Source: Cohnella sp. WQ 127256 | Lineage (GTDB): Bacteria; Bacillota; Bacilli; Paenibacillales; Paenibacillaceae | Direction: 5' to 3' | Assembly (NCBI RefSeq): GCF_024519285.1 | Contig: NZ_JAMZCY010000008.1 | Coordinates: 62,001 to 126,000 of the forward strand | Length of the DNA stretch: 64,000 bases | Shown: positions 1 to 9,068 of the stretch, piece by piece | Layout of the letters: each line of letters begins with the position of its first letter | Numbering within the stretch: position 1 is the stretch's first letter | The notes under the pieces: model-generated | The model's input: the letters and a program-made list of their open reading frames with translations, nothing else | Databases searched by the model: none | What the model was told of the DNA's origin: nothing | Program-made: the position numbers and the translations under genes

Positions 1-33
1 CAATACTATGGTCAGGCGAGTCATCAATAAAGT

Positions 34-909
34 TTATTTCAATGCGCCTTCCGTTAAACCGGCAACGATGTATCGATGAAAGAAAATGTACAACACGATT
101 ATCGGGATCGTAATGATAGCAAGAGCTGAGAATAGTAGCTTGTAGTCGGTCATATATCGGCTAGAGAACGCTAGCAGTCCGACGGGAATCGTCTTCAAAT
201 CATCATTCTGGATATAGAGCATAGCGAGCAGCAATTCATTCCAGGTATTGAGGGAAGAGAAAATTCCAACGGTTGCCATACTTGGGATGAGCAATGGAAG
301 GATGATTTTCGAGAATAATACAGGATCACTGCAGCCGTCTATCTTAGCCGCCTCCATGAGCTCTTTAGGTACTGAATCGAGATACGCTTTCAGCAAAAAG
401 ATTGCAAGAGGTAGACCGATTCCGATATAAGGAAGGATTAACCCCATATAGCTGTCTTTGAGGTTAAGCTTTTCGAAAATATAGCTTTGTGCAATAAAAA
501 AAGATTGCAACGGCATAAACAAACCGAACACGAACATGAGCATGAGTGCATTGCTGCCTCTGAATTTCAGTTTACTGAAAGCGAAGGCTGCCAGACTAGC
601 GAAGAGTAATATGCCTACAATAGTAACAGATGTGACGATGACGCTATTTTTAGCATAGGTGCTCATGTTGCCTACATTCCACGCATCTACCCAGTTTTGC
701 AAATCGATTGTTTTTGGTAAGGCGAACGGTGTTGTAAAGATCTCCCGATTCGTTCGGAAGGAGGATAGGATCAACCAGATCATAGGGTAGAAAAATATGC
801 AGGACAGGAAAACCATAATGACATAATACAGGATTTTTGAAGGCAATTGCTTCCCTGTTTGTACACGATCGTTGTTGCTATCCTTTATGGTCCAAGCTGC
901 AGTCGCCAT
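34..909 (-). CDS. Sugar ABC transporter permease, MalG type
   Basis: This is the second membrane subunit of a carbohydrate ABC importer. About six hydrophobic segments are visible in 291 residues. The cytoplasmic EAA loop, which docks on the ATPase, reads ELMEAAKIDGCSDPVLFSKI, and the C-terminus GLTEGALK is typical of MalG-type subunits. I start it at ATG 909 because AGAGGTG lies 6 bp upstream on the coding strand; the GTG at 918 overlaps that ribosome site. It is the last gene of a three-gene minus-strand unit with the MalF-type permease (54 bp away) and the lipoprotein. No ATPase gene is present, so the pair probably uses a shared MsmX-like ATPase. The substrate is not readable from sequence; the nearby GH4 and kinase genes suggest an oligosaccharide. 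Confidence 0.93.
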   Translation of the reverse strand: MATAAWTIKDSNNDRVQTGKQLPSKILYYVIMVFLSCIFFYPMIWLILSSFRTNREIFTTPFALPKTIDLQNWVDAWNVGNMSTYAKNSVIVTSVTIVGILLFASLAAFAFSKLKFRGSNALMLMFVFGLFMPLQSFFIAQSYIFEKLNLKDSYMGLILPYIGIGLPLAIFLLKAYLDSVPKELMEAAKIDGCSDPVLFSKIILPLLIPSMATVGIFSSLNTWNELLLAMLYIQNDDLKTIPVGLLAFSSRYMTDYKLLFSALAIITIPIIVLYIFFHRYIVAGLTEGALK

Positions 910-963
910 AGACAGCACCTCTTTCTTTCGAATGCGATAATGACTTGCCTCAAGCGTTAATAA

Positions 964-1839
964 TTAGTATTCCAACGTGTTGTCTTTACGCTGAAGCTTT
1001 CCTGCCAACAAGCCGATAATGGCAATGACTAACGTCATAATGACAGCTAATGCAGAACCGTAGCCGATGCTCATATTATTGAAAACGACTTTAACAAGAT
1101 AAGTGGTTACGATTTCTGTGGAGTTATACGGCCCCCCATTCGTCATGACATAGAACAGATCGAACGCTTGAAACCCAGTCAAGACACATAACATAATCCC
1201 GGTATCGACTAAGCTTCGGATCATTGGAAATTTAATTTTGGTGAAGATGGTCCATTCACTAGCTCCATCCAAATAAGCGGATTCGTATACATCCTTCGGA
1301 ATACGTTGAATACCGGAATAGAATATTGTCATGTAGAAGCCAGCGTAAACCCAGCCTGATACTAGACAAATGGCTATTAGTGCAGTGTCCGGGTTTCCTA
1401 GCCAAACGCGTGTCCAGCTTTCCAGACCAATGCCTGTCAGAACTGAATTGAGCATACCGAAGTCGGAGTTATATACAAATTTCCATAAGTAGGAAACGAC
1501 AATCATCGGGAGCATGACTGGAGTGAAGAAAGCAATACGGAACAAGCTGCTTCCCTTGCGCCCCATTGTAATTAATCCGGCAAGACAAAGTCCGACGAGC
1601 ACCTCTAGAAAGACGGTTGCAATAATGTAAATGAGAATGTGCCAATAAGAATTCCAATAGACGTGATCGTGAAAAGCTCTTGCATAGTTATCAAACCCAA
1701 TGAAGGTCATTGCGCCGAAACCATTCCAGTCATAGAAGCTAAATGCAAAGGTCATGACAATGGGAATGAGAATCGTAAAGGCGAACAAGAGGACGGCGGG
1801 AGCAACGAATAGATAGGCTGATTTTGATTTATGGGACAT
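964..1839 (-). CDS. Sugar ABC transporter permease, MalF type
   Basis: This 291-residue first membrane subunit of a carbohydrate importer has about six membrane segments. The EAA loop reads VYESAYLDGASEWTIFTKI, and TNGGPYNSTEIVTTYL is a hallmark of MalF/UgpA-type permeases. ATG 1839 is preferred over ATG 1860 because GGAGGTG sits about 5 bp before it, inside the longer reading frame. The gene lies between the solute-binding lipoprotein and the MalG-type partner on the same strand, so transcription is probably joint from the promoter near 3330. Confidence 0.93.
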   Translation of the reverse strand: MSHKSKSAYLFVAPAVLLFAFTILIPIVMTFAFSFYDWNGFGAMTFIGFDNYARAFHDHVYWNSYWHILIYIIATVFLEVLVGLCLAGLITMGRKGSSLFRIAFFTPVMLPMIVVSYLWKFVYNSDFGMLNSVLTGIGLESWTRVWLGNPDTALIAICLVSGWVYAGFYMTIFYSGIQRIPKDVYESAYLDGASEWTIFTKIKFPMIRSLVDTGIMLCVLTGFQAFDLFYVMTNGGPYNSTEIVTTYLVKVVFNNMSIGYGSALAVIMTLVIAIIGLLAGKLQRKDNTLEY

Positions 1840-1918
1840 CTTCCCACCTCCATCGTACATGTCATAATGAAGACCGGCGATAACCGATTCATGCGCCGGT
1901 CTTTAGTATGGAAAACTG

Positions 1919-3187
1919 CTATTTTTTAAGTGGTGCAATTGAATTATCTAGCTCTGCTAATGCTGCTCCCGGTGTTCTCGCTCCACTCAACACTTGAGAG
2001 GTAGCTAGGTATAACGCATTTGCAATTTCGATGTTATAGCCCATATCTGGAGGAGAAACAACACCTGATGCCCCTTGTAACAAGTCGTTCATGCTGGATG
2101 AGAGAGGGTTCATGGCTGCTTTGTCAATACCATCCTTGGTGATGGGAACTGCGCCTGCCTCAGAAAGCTTCTTGGACGATTCAGCAGAACTGTAGAGCTT
2201 CATGAAATCAATGGCTTCATCGATCAACTTGGAGTTTTTGTTGACGACCATTCCTGTAAGAACGCCAATTACACTGTCTTGATTACCCTTACCATCAGGC
2301 ATGGCCGGAGTGTTAAAGTAGCCCATTTCAAATTCAGGCGCTTCTTCTTCTGCAGTTGGAACGAGCCAGCTACCAATCGGATGCATAGCTGCTTTGCCAT
2401 TGAAGAACAACATATCCGCTTCATTATCAGCAATTGCGTTGATGCTATCATTGATATAACCGCTGTCCCATAATGTCTTCACATAGTTGTATGCGTTAAC
2501 AAAATCCGGAGAATTGAATGGCTGTTTCATTTGCATAGCGTCATCGAATGCTTGTTCGCCGACAACGCGTGTAATCAGATGACCAATCCAGTTCCCGGCA
2601 GGCCACATTTCTTTATTACCAACGACAATCGGGGTAATATTAGCAGCTTTAACTTTCTCACTAACATCAAGGAACTGTTCCCATGTTGTTGGGGGCTCTA
2701 GACCGAGAGTATTGAAAATTTGTTTATTATAGTAGATAACGTTCGTGACATCACCCGCAGTGGGGATCATATAAGTCTTGCCATCGAATTTCATACCGTT
2801 AAAACTGCCCTCTTCGAATTGGTCACCTAGACCGGAGGTTTTCAATTTCTCAGAAATGTCAGCAGCATAGCCGTCCTGAATTCGGTTGTTTAAGCGAACT
2901 CCAGCCCATTCAAAATAGAGATCGGGTGCATTTTTACCGCTGAGAAGATTAGGGAGTCCTATGTATTTATAAGTGTCATCTTTTTGATAGGTGAATTCGA
3001 CTTTGATGTCTTTATGCTGACTTTCAAATTGTTTAGCAATATCCTCCCATACCTTGATTAAACCCTCACCTGGAGAACCCATGGCAATACGTAATGTCGT
3101 TTGCTCGCTCTTGCTGGAACCTGAACACCCGGCAAGCCCTGTAGCCAATACAACAGCCATACTTCCCATAATCCACTTTGTTTTCAA
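1919..3187 (-). CDS. Extracellular solute-binding lipoprotein (family 1)
   Basis: This is the sugar-capturing lipoprotein of the importer, 422 residues, with the family 1 (MalE-like) fold. A lysine-rich N-terminus leads into a lipobox, ATGLAGC, then SGSSKSEQ. Binding-protein motifs include VIYYNKQIFNTLGLEPPTTW and FFNGKAAMHPIGSW. The longest frame begins at 3253, but that adds a hydrophilic stretch in front of the signal peptide. The TTG at 3187 has AAAGGAG 8 bp upstream, so I use it. The gene is first in the minus-strand operon and has a TTGACA-N18-TACAAT promoter about 120-150 bp upstream. It would be lipid-linked on the outer face of the membrane. Confidence 0.9.
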   Translation of the reverse strand: MKTKWIMGSMAVVLATGLAGCSGSSKSEQTTLRIAMGSPGEGLIKVWEDIAKQFESQHKDIKVEFTYQKDDTYKYIGLPNLLSGKNAPDLYFEWAGVRLNNRIQDGYAADISEKLKTSGLGDQFEEGSFNGMKFDGKTYMIPTAGDVTNVIYYNKQIFNTLGLEPPTTWEQFLDVSEKVKAANITPIVVGNKEMWPAGNWIGHLITRVVGEQAFDDAMQMKQPFNSPDFVNAYNYVKTLWDSGYINDSINAIADNEADMLFFNGKAAMHPIGSWLVPTAEEEAPEFEMGYFNTPAMPDGKGNQDSVIGVLTGMVVNKNSKLIDEAIDFMKLYSSAESSKKLSEAGAVPITKDGIDKAAMNPLSSSMNDLLQGASGVVSPPDMGYNIEIANALYLATSQVLSGARTPGAALAELDNSIAPLKK

Positions 3188-3250
3188 CTTAATCGCTCCT
3201 TTATCTTTGATGCTTTTTATTTGTTGAAGCTGTATTCCTCGGTAGTTGCG

Positions 3251-3278
3251 CAATTGTCACCTATTTGGATGACAATTG
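3251..3278. promoter_or_regulatory. Inverted repeat CAATTGTCA-N10-TGACAATTG
   Basis: Two perfect 9-bp arms are separated by 10 bp, in the leader of the importer operon between its promoter and the TTG start. There is no T tract, so a terminator is unlikely. It is a possible second operator or RNA hairpin. The same half-site recurs at 3535-3547. Confidence 0.45.
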
Positions 3279-3283
3279 TTTAT

Positions 3284-3295
3284 TTGTAGTAACAA
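3284..3295. promoter_or_regulatory. Candidate GntR operator TTGTAGTAACAA (importer promoter)
   Basis: An imperfectly symmetric 12-mer with TTGT and ACAA arms, 9 bp past the minus-strand -10 box, so at the expected transcription start. Related boxes occur at 3512-3521, 3573-3582, 9069-9078, 9281-9290 and 9311-9320. A repressor bound here would block the importer operon. Confidence 0.5.
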
Positions 3296-3304
3296 TATAG
3301 CTTG

Positions 3305-3334
3305 ATTGTATTAATGATACCTACCTGTTGTCAA
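3305..3334 (-). promoter_or_regulatory. SigA-type promoter of the importer operon
   Basis: On the minus strand, TTGACA (3334-3329), an 18-bp spacer and TACAAT (3310-3305). It faces the lipoprotein gene. Confidence 0.6.
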
Positions 3335-3510
3335 TGAATTTATTAAAAAAGAAATAATTATTTAACGGATATTGTAAAGTTTCTGTGCAAATATATATAC
3401 GAAAACCCATATTCTCCTAATAAAAGCGGGATAATAGGTATTGCTATTTTCGTTGTATACAATGAATGAATTTGCAGATTTCGAAGATCAAAGGGTCATA
3501 TTTTTCTGGA

Positions 3511-3524
3511 ATTGTTACTATCAA
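3511..3524. promoter_or_regulatory. Candidate GntR operator, upstream copy
   Basis: ATTGTTACTATCAA; read on the minus strand it contains ATAGTAACAA, one base from GTAGTAACAA. It lies just upstream of the -35 box of the SLH-propeller promoter. Confidence 0.4.
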
Positions 3525-3533
3525 ATATAGTTA

Positions 3534-3563
3534 TTGACAATTTGTCATTATTAAAAATACAAT
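3534..3563 (+). promoter_or_regulatory. SigA-type promoter of the SLH-propeller operon
   Basis: TTGACA (3534-3539), 18-bp spacer, TACAAT (3558-3563). The -35 box is embedded in the palindrome TGACAATTTGTCA (3535-3547). The hexamers and spacing are the same as in the divergent importer promoter. Confidence 0.6.
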
Positions 3564-3572
3564 GATATTGAA

Positions 3573-3584
3573 ATGTTACTACAA
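3573..3584. promoter_or_regulatory. Candidate GntR operator at the SLH-propeller start site
   Basis: ATGTTACTACAA; the minus strand reads TTGTAGTAACAT. It starts 9 bp after the -10 box, as on the divergent side. Confidence 0.5.
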
Positions 3585-3705
3585 CTTTGCGTAATATGCA
3601 GAGGGTGAAGGATGAGTGGGGTATTACATTTTTGCACTGCAATCGCTTACACTCGCACCTCTCATTTATGCGGAAAGTGGCATGATCAACAAAGGAGGAT
3701 GACAC

Positions 3706-5559
3706 ATGAATTTCAAGTGGAAGCAGGGATTAGCAGCTATTGCCATAACGTCTGCATTGTCATTTGCGTTTGCATCTGTATCCGGCGCTGCGGAAATTAA
3801 GGAAAAGATTCCTAGCTGGGCTTCATCGGAAATTGCGGAATGGAAAGACTTGGGGTTATTGAAAGGGGATCAGCAAGGAAATATCTTGCCTGATAACAGT
3901 GTCAAAAAGGCCGAATTCCTCGCGTTTGTCAATCGGGTGTTTAACTATTCAGAGCAAAGCGGTACTAGCTTCAAGGATGTCCCTCAGACCGCATGGTATG
4001 CGACTGAAATCAGTAAAGCCTTTGCTGCGGGTGCTATTATCGGAGGTAGCGACGGAGAGATGAGTCCGTTGAAGATTGTAACGAGAGAAGAGGCCGCTGT
4101 CATTTTGAGTAGGGTGTTCCAAGTTCCGACTGCGAGCAGCAATACTTCCCTCTTTAAAGATGATTCAGAAATTGCAAGCTGGTCGAAAGATGCTGTCTAC
4201 GCATTAAAAGCTAGCGGATATATTGCGGGCACACCTGATGGTTCCTTCCAGCCGAAAAAAGCGCTAACGCGTGCTGAAGCGGTAAAGATGATTAATAATG
4301 CAATGGGTATTCTTCTTGCCGATGGAAAAGATCATGCTAATCTGTCTGGTCAAAACCTAGTTGTAAATGCAGCCGGCGGTAAACTATCGAACATTAACTT
4401 GACTGGGAATTTATATATTACGCCGGGAGTCGGCGAAGGTGATCTGACGATTGAGGACTCAAAAGTTGGTGGAGCCATCTACGTCAATGGCGGTGGAGTG
4501 AACAGTATTACGTTAATTAACACACAGGCAGCGGGAGTTGTGGTCAATAAGAAATCATCGCCCGTTCGAATCGTATTTATTGGAACGAATCAAGTGCCTG
4601 AGGTAATTTTGGAATCAAGCGCGATATTGGTTAATCAAATGCCGACTGAAATCAATAACGTTATCATTGATTCTGAACTTATCGGAGAATTCGTGTTTAA
4701 CGGGAAGTACGGAACAATTACCGTTTCTAAAACGGCAAGTGGCAGTACGATTACAATCGCGCCACAAGCATCCGTCATGACTTTAATAGCGAATAGCGGC
4801 GTTAATGTGCATGGGGCAGAAGCTATTCTAAGAGCGATTATTAATGCGATGGGCGTTGATCTGGATAAAGCGCCAAAGGCAGTAGATCAGAAAGCTGATG
4901 AAGTCATTATCAACGGTAAAGCGGTTAAAAAAGGTAAAGAAGATGGAGCCGCAGGGAATTCAGGTGGTGGAACGACCACGACGCCTCCGACGAAGCCAGT
5001 TGATCCAACGAAGCCGGTTGATCCAGTTGATCCAACGAAGCCGGTTGATCCAGTTGATCCAACGAAGCCGGTTGATCCAGTTGATCCAACGAAGCCAGTT
5101 GATCCAGTTGATCCAACGAAGCCAGTTGATCCGAAAAAGCTGTACACGTATGAGGAAGCTTCGTCATTATTGTCATCGAGCGGAGCAGAAGGGTTAGTTA
5201 AGCAATACATTGCTTTCCTTTTGGATTCGACTTATAAACCGTCAATTGCTAATCCAGCCATTACGATGCCGAATTTAACGAATGCGATCACTTTCGTTAA
5301 TGCGGAGTATGCGGTGAAGCCTTCAATCTTTGCTTCATTAAGAGGTATAAATACGTCTGTATTGAATGAGGCTCGTACGCAATTGTGGATCGGTACCGAT
5401 AACGGTGTGACGAAGATCAATCTGATTGACAATACGATGACAGCCTACACATTGGAAAGCAAGGATTTGCTAGATAATCGTGTGCTGCTATTGATTGCTG
5501 ATGGAAGCAAAGGTGTATTTGCAATAACCGAAACAGGCGTAGCGCATATTTACGAATAA
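3706..5559 (+). CDS. SLH-anchored surface protein with C-terminal propeller-like repeats
   Basis: Secreted protein, 617 residues. Visible parts are a signal peptide (about 1-29, ending SVSGAAE), three SLH-type segments (about 30-200, with KKAEF, TREEA and TRAEA motifs) that should bind secondary cell-wall polymer, and a beta-rich, Gly/Asn-rich region (about 205-390) resembling a beta-helix. A Thr/Pro/Val/Asp repeat linker (about 428-476) follows. The last 75 residues contain LWIGTDNGVTKINL, typical of two-component-regulator propeller (Reg_prop) blades. The start is clear: AAGGAGG lies 8 bp before ATG. The next gene starts 17 bp downstream and continues with similar blades. No catalytic site is recognised; I infer a surface scaffold or glycan-binding role. 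Confidence 0.85.
   Translation: MNFKWKQGLAAIAITSALSFAFASVSGAAEIKEKIPSWASSEIAEWKDLGLLKGDQQGNILPDNSVKKAEFLAFVNRVFNYSEQSGTSFKDVPQTAWYATEISKAFAAGAIIGGSDGEMSPLKIVTREEAAVILSRVFQVPTASSNTSLFKDDSEIASWSKDAVYALKASGYIAGTPDGSFQPKKALTRAEAVKMINNAMGILLADGKDHANLSGQNLVVNAAGGKLSNINLTGNLYITPGVGEGDLTIEDSKVGGAIYVNGGGVNSITLINTQAAGVVVNKKSSPVRIVFIGTNQVPEVILESSAILVNQMPTEINNVIIDSELIGEFVFNGKYGTITVSKTASGSTITIAPQASVMTLIANSGVNVHGAEAILRAIINAMGVDLDKAPKAVDQKADEVIINGKAVKKGKEDGAAGNSGGGTTTTPPTKPVDPTKPVDPVDPTKPVDPVDPTKPVDPVDPTKPVDPVDPTKPVDPKKLYTYEEASSLLSSSGAEGLVKQYIAFLLDSTYKPSIANPAITMPNLTNAITFVNAEYAVKPSIFASLRGINTSVLNEARTQLWIGTDNGVTKINLIDNTMTAYTLESKDLLDNRVLLLIADGSKGVFAITETGVAHIYE
4990..5132 (+). repeat. 27-bp in-frame tandem repeat (Pro/Val/Asp linker)
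   Basis: Four full copies of a 9-residue unit TKPVDPVDP, flanked by shorter TKPVDP copies. Copies differ mainly at one silent site (GCCGGT or GCCAGT). It codes for an extended cell-wall spacer of the kind found in Gram-positive surface proteins, and its copy number is likely to vary between strains. Confidence 0.9.
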
Positions 5560-5576
5560 GGAAAGGGGATCTATCA

Positions 5577-8150
5577 ATGTCCATCATGATAAAAAACAAG
5601 AAGTTCATTACTTGTGCACTCGCTTCAACAGTATTGTTCGCATCGCCCGCTCTTCCGACCTATGCGGCGAAGTCGCCCTCCGCGAGCTACTCTTCTGTTC
5701 AACTTGAAGCTGTTCAGATGAAGGAAGTCACCTATTATAAAGCGGGTTCAGTCTCCATTCCAAATACAATTGTATGGGTAACGGACAAGGATGCGTTAAC
5801 GTTCCTTCCAATGAATACAATTGGTGACGTCACAAGTGTTGTGAAAGACGCAGAAGGGGTTTATTGGATTGGTACGTTGAATGGTCTTCAACGTATTAAT
5901 TTCAGTGAGAAGGATCCGAAGGATATTGTGCAATATATGGCAGGACCGCGTTATCTGTATGGGGGTGACGATGCAGTTACCGGACTTGCAAGCGATGGAG
6001 CAGGTGGTATTTGGGTAAAAACAAACAGTGGAGTGACGCATATTGCGATGCCAAATCGGACGCTGTATGAGAAGTCCTTTACGTATGAAAAGCTAATTAG
6101 TCCTGTTCATGATCGTCGGGGAATGGTGACGGGAACTGATTTTACCTTCACGGAGTTGAATGGTGCTAGTGGAGCTATTGATTACAACTCGCCAACAGGA
6201 ATCTTTTCCGCAACACCAAAGACGGATGACAACGACGGTTTATGGACATCTATGTATGCATTAGGTGAAATCTTTAGATATAAAACGTTACAGGAACAAT
6301 ATGGTCCTACTCCCTCGGCACCGCAGCAGAATGAAATTGCAAGTGCTAAGGCAGCGGCATTGAGAGCTTCGAAGGCAGTACTGTTTCTGGAATATGTGTC
6401 TGGACGAGGCAATGGATTTCCGGCGCGTTCCTACATGCTGACTAGTGAAGCGCATGCAGCTACGATTAGCAATACCGTGTATGGTTATCAGAGCCAAAAC
6501 GGGTTCTGGTTCCAGCATTTCGTAAGCGACGATGCAGTAAATCCTAATGGTATTATCCCAAGCATGAAACGTACAGACGGTGTACAGCCGATCGGTTATG
6601 CGATGGTAAGAGTTACGAAGGATGCGGCCTCTAAGAAGGGGGATATGCTCTTTCCGAACGGTGGCACGGACGTAATGAATTACAATGGTTTTGGCCTTAG
6701 TCAGGATGCGATTGATGAACTCAACTTGACCAGACCTAATGGACAGAAGCTCGGTACAGATATTAAGACAAAGATCGGAACGGTGAACGGTTCTCCGGTG
6801 TACCAGGTGCTTCCGGTTATAACGGCGGCGACTAATAACGCTGATGCCAAGGAAGATAAGACGACTAATGCAACTAACAAGCCACTGTTCCAATTGACAG
6901 TGCCCGTTTATGAGCAAATTCCAAGCTTCTTCAATGATTTGTTCCCTTCTTCAGTCATTGTGAACGGAAAGATTGATATGAATCAGATTGTTTATAAAGC
7001 AGACACGTCTTCAGATGAAGTTATTGGACATTATGCACTCTTATATGCGGCATACCAATACTTGATTGGTGACACAACAGATCCTGAGCTTCTTCAGCTT
7101 AAAGGTTATGTTGAAGAATCCACACAACGGATGACGGAATTGATATTGAAAGACGATCACTACTACATTGAAGATGCAACAGGTAAGTCGACACAATGGT
7201 CTAGATGGTTCTCGAAATATTTCAACGACAGCTTATCGGTTATGGAACAACAAGTGCAATGGCAATCCAAAGTCGGTGTGAATGAAGACGGAGACGATGC
7301 TTTGTCTTATGGCTATGAGGACGCATCGCTTAATGCACTGGAAGTTATGGCTGTTCTGAAAACAGCTAATCTCGTTACGGCATCTCGTTTCCCTGCAGAT
7401 GCTGCCAAATATCAAATGGCATATGAAATGGCGTTTGATAGCGATTACAGCAAGGCGGATACGTATGTGAACGGTAAGGGCTATATCAATATGGCTAAGG
7501 AATATATTGAACGCAGATTGATTCGTCAAGCGACGAATGCGTATAACAACAATGACAATGAAGTTGTGACAAGAGACAATGTTTCTTATGGCAACTCTTC
7601 ACCGGAAAACTCGAATGCCAATGCGACGATTCACAAAGACTGGACGCAGTACATCAACTATTCAGACGAAAGTCTGGGATGGTTCGCATCGTTTGTTCTG
7701 ATCACGTCGGAGAACGATCCGATTAGACACGATCAAATTGTTGAAGCGTACGATCAATTTTACGAGAACGAAGCGCGTGAAGAAAATCCTTTCTACACGT
7801 TCTTATATCAATTAGCTCATCCGAATAAGACAGATGTCGATTTACAGGCGGCAGTTCGTTATTTGTACCGTTTGCCGGAATATCAAATCTATTTTCCGAT
7901 TCAGCACTATCGTCAAGATGTTTTGTATATCGAGCCTGGCGATCGAGATAAGCTAAGAATACAGACCAACTATGTTCTTGCAACCGATGAACGTCGTTCG
8001 ATGAAGAACAACGGAAACCCGTTCTCTATCGATAATCAAGTAACAGGTGTAGATCCGAATTACAATTATAACAGAGGTACGATGGAAGTCGGATCGGTAT
8101 TCACGTTACCGTATTGGATGGGGCGTTATTTCGAAATTATTAAGGAATAA
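5577..8150 (+). CDS. Secreted protein: propeller-like N-terminus plus helical C-terminal domain
   Basis: 857 residues with a signal peptide (about 1-31, ending PTYAA). Residues 60-180 hold Reg_prop-like blades (YWIGTLNGLQRINF, GIWVKTNSGVTHI). From about residue 220 comes a long, mostly helical part beginning NDGLWTSMYALGEIFRY, with GRGNGFPARSYM and a Trp/Tyr-rich second half. This looks like an alpha/alpha-toroid carbohydrate-active fold, but I cannot place it in a numbered glycoside hydrolase or lyase family. It starts 17 bp after the SLH protein, with AAAGGGG as ribosome site, so the two are probably co-expressed and exported together. It has no SLH of its own and may be held at the surface by its partner. 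Role inferred: extracellular glycan binding or cleavage. Confidence 0.8.
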   Translation: MSIMIKNKKFITCALASTVLFASPALPTYAAKSPSASYSSVQLEAVQMKEVTYYKAGSVSIPNTIVWVTDKDALTFLPMNTIGDVTSVVKDAEGVYWIGTLNGLQRINFSEKDPKDIVQYMAGPRYLYGGDDAVTGLASDGAGGIWVKTNSGVTHIAMPNRTLYEKSFTYEKLISPVHDRRGMVTGTDFTFTELNGASGAIDYNSPTGIFSATPKTDDNDGLWTSMYALGEIFRYKTLQEQYGPTPSAPQQNEIASAKAAALRASKAVLFLEYVSGRGNGFPARSYMLTSEAHAATISNTVYGYQSQNGFWFQHFVSDDAVNPNGIIPSMKRTDGVQPIGYAMVRVTKDAASKKGDMLFPNGGTDVMNYNGFGLSQDAIDELNLTRPNGQKLGTDIKTKIGTVNGSPVYQVLPVITAATNNADAKEDKTTNATNKPLFQLTVPVYEQIPSFFNDLFPSSVIVNGKIDMNQIVYKADTSSDEVIGHYALLYAAYQYLIGDTTDPELLQLKGYVEESTQRMTELILKDDHYYIEDATGKSTQWSRWFSKYFNDSLSVMEQQVQWQSKVGVNEDGDDALSYGYEDASLNALEVMAVLKTANLVTASRFPADAAKYQMAYEMAFDSDYSKADTYVNGKGYINMAKEYIERRLIRQATNAYNNNDNEVVTRDNVSYGNSSPENSNANATIHKDWTQYINYSDESLGWFASFVLITSENDPIRHDQIVEAYDQFYENEAREENPFYTFLYQLAHPNKTDVDLQAAVRYLYRLPEYQIYFPIQHYRQDVLYIEPGDRDKLRIQTNYVLATDERRSMKNNGNPFSIDNQVTGVDPNYNYNRGTMEVGSVFTLPYWMGRYFEIIKE

Positions 8151-8200
8151 TAATGGCAGAGGGGCTTGATCTTCTCCTCCTGTCCGAATGAATGACAAAA

Positions 8201-8236
8201 AAGAAGATCGCCTGTTATGGCGATCTTCTTTTTTGA
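8201..8236. terminator. Bidirectional rho-independent terminator
   Basis: A perfect 12-bp stem (AAGAAGATCGCC / GGCGATCTTCTT), 6-nt loop, a T run to the right and an A run to the left. It serves the propeller operon and the convergent gntR gene. Confidence 0.92.
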
Positions 8237-8283
8237 TCTCTCTTTTGAATCGGAAAAGGCGTAGTTGATACTCTCGCGATGCT

Positions 8284-8997
8284 CTAGAAAAATCTCTCTA
8301 TCGTGTAATTGGAAAAATCGCCGCGAAATACACCGAAGCTGTATTCCAAAGGTAGATTGTCAGAAAGATAAGTAAAGGTCTTGACCTGTAAGCAAGGTGA
8401 GCCTTCCTTAATCCCAAGGAGCTTTTTTGCGACTTTGTCCGCAAGAATGGGTTTAAGTTGTTCAACGGAACGATGAGCTTTAAGCTGATATTTTGTTTCG
8501 AGAAATTCAAATAGTGAACCGTCGTTGTAATCATTCACTAGACCGGGTGCCAGATTCCATGAAATATAGGTTCTCTCGTATATTAGCGGTTCTCCATCCG
8601 CATATCGAACTCGTAACAATTGATTAATTGGAGAGTTAAGAGGGACTTGTAAAAACTCGTTCAAGGGTGCCTCGGCAGGAATAACCTTCGCCTCGATAAT
8701 TTTACTCGTCGGTTCTTTGCCTTGCATCATGATATCTTCGGAAAAGCTTCTTGTCTGGATAAGGTGAAGCTCTTTGCGCTTAACGAATGTGCCTTTACCT
8801 TGAATACGTTCGAGTATGCCTTGCATTTCAAGCTCGCTGAGTGCGAGTCGTATCGTTGTTCGGCTTGCGGAATATAAGTTGCACAGGTCGGCTTCTGTCG
8901 GCAATCTTTCACCAACGGTATACGTACCGGATTGAATTTGTTTAAGTAGCTGCTCTTTAATATTAAAGTATAAGGAGTTTCCTGTTCTCTTTGTCAT
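8284..8997 (-). CDS. GntR-family (HutC type) transcriptional regulator
   Basis: 237 residues. An N-terminal winged helix (about 1-75, with GERLPTEADLCNLYSASRTT) is followed by a UTRA-type ligand domain (about 95-235, with INQLLRVRYADGEPLIYERT). HutC-type members usually repress sugar or amino-sugar genes until a phosphosugar or similar effector binds. The start is set by CGGAGG upstream of ATG 8997. It is convergent with the propeller operon and divergent from the kinase/GH4 operon. A GTAGTAACAA-like box lies about 72 bp upstream of its start, so autoregulation is possible. Its likely targets are the importer, propeller and kinase operons. Confidence 0.92.
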   Translation of the reverse strand: MTKRTGNSLYFNIKEQLLKQIQSGTYTVGERLPTEADLCNLYSASRTTIRLALSELEMQGILERIQGKGTFVKRKELHLIQTRSFSEDIMMQGKEPTSKIIEAKVIPAEAPLNEFLQVPLNSPINQLLRVRYADGEPLIYERTYISWNLAPGLVNDYNDGSLFEFLETKYQLKAHRSVEQLKPILADKVAKKLLGIKEGSPCLQVKTFTYLSDNLPLEYSFGVFRGDFSNYTIERFF

Positions 8998-9068
8998 TAC
9001 AAATTTCCTCCGTTTTCAATGTGAATCTATTATATCACATATATTATTTGGCTTAAAACGATTAAAAG

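Larger units (their letters stand above)
3188..3705. promoter_or_regulatory. Divergent control region, importer / SLH-propeller operons
   Basis: This 518-bp gap holds the promoters of two divergent units and no convincing gene. Two promoters with the same layout (TTGACA, 18-bp spacer, TACAAT) point outward, each followed by a GTAGTAAC-containing box. There are also two inverted repeats built from TGACAATT: CAATTGTCA / TGACAATTG at 3251-3278 and TGACAATTTGTCA at 3535-3547. The region is AT-rich. GntR control is inferred from copies of the box upstream of the kinase and next to the gntR gene. Confidence 0.6.

Noticed and set aside
34-3334. Possible attachment site or integration boundary at the left end
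   Set aside because: No tRNA, integrase or flanking direct repeat is visible; genes continue as a normal operon.
4990-5132. Regular 27-bp repeats that could be mistaken for a CRISPR array
   Set aside because: No spacers; the units are contiguous, in frame and encode a Pro/Val/Asp linker of a surface protein.
4887-5210. 107-codon antisense frame with Gly/Ser/Thr/Val repeats
   Set aside because: It is the complement of the repeat linker, has no ribosome site, and arises from repeat composition.
6288-6917. 209-codon frame antisense to the secreted propeller protein
   Set aside because: No domain, no ribosome site, and fully inside a well-supported gene on the other strand.
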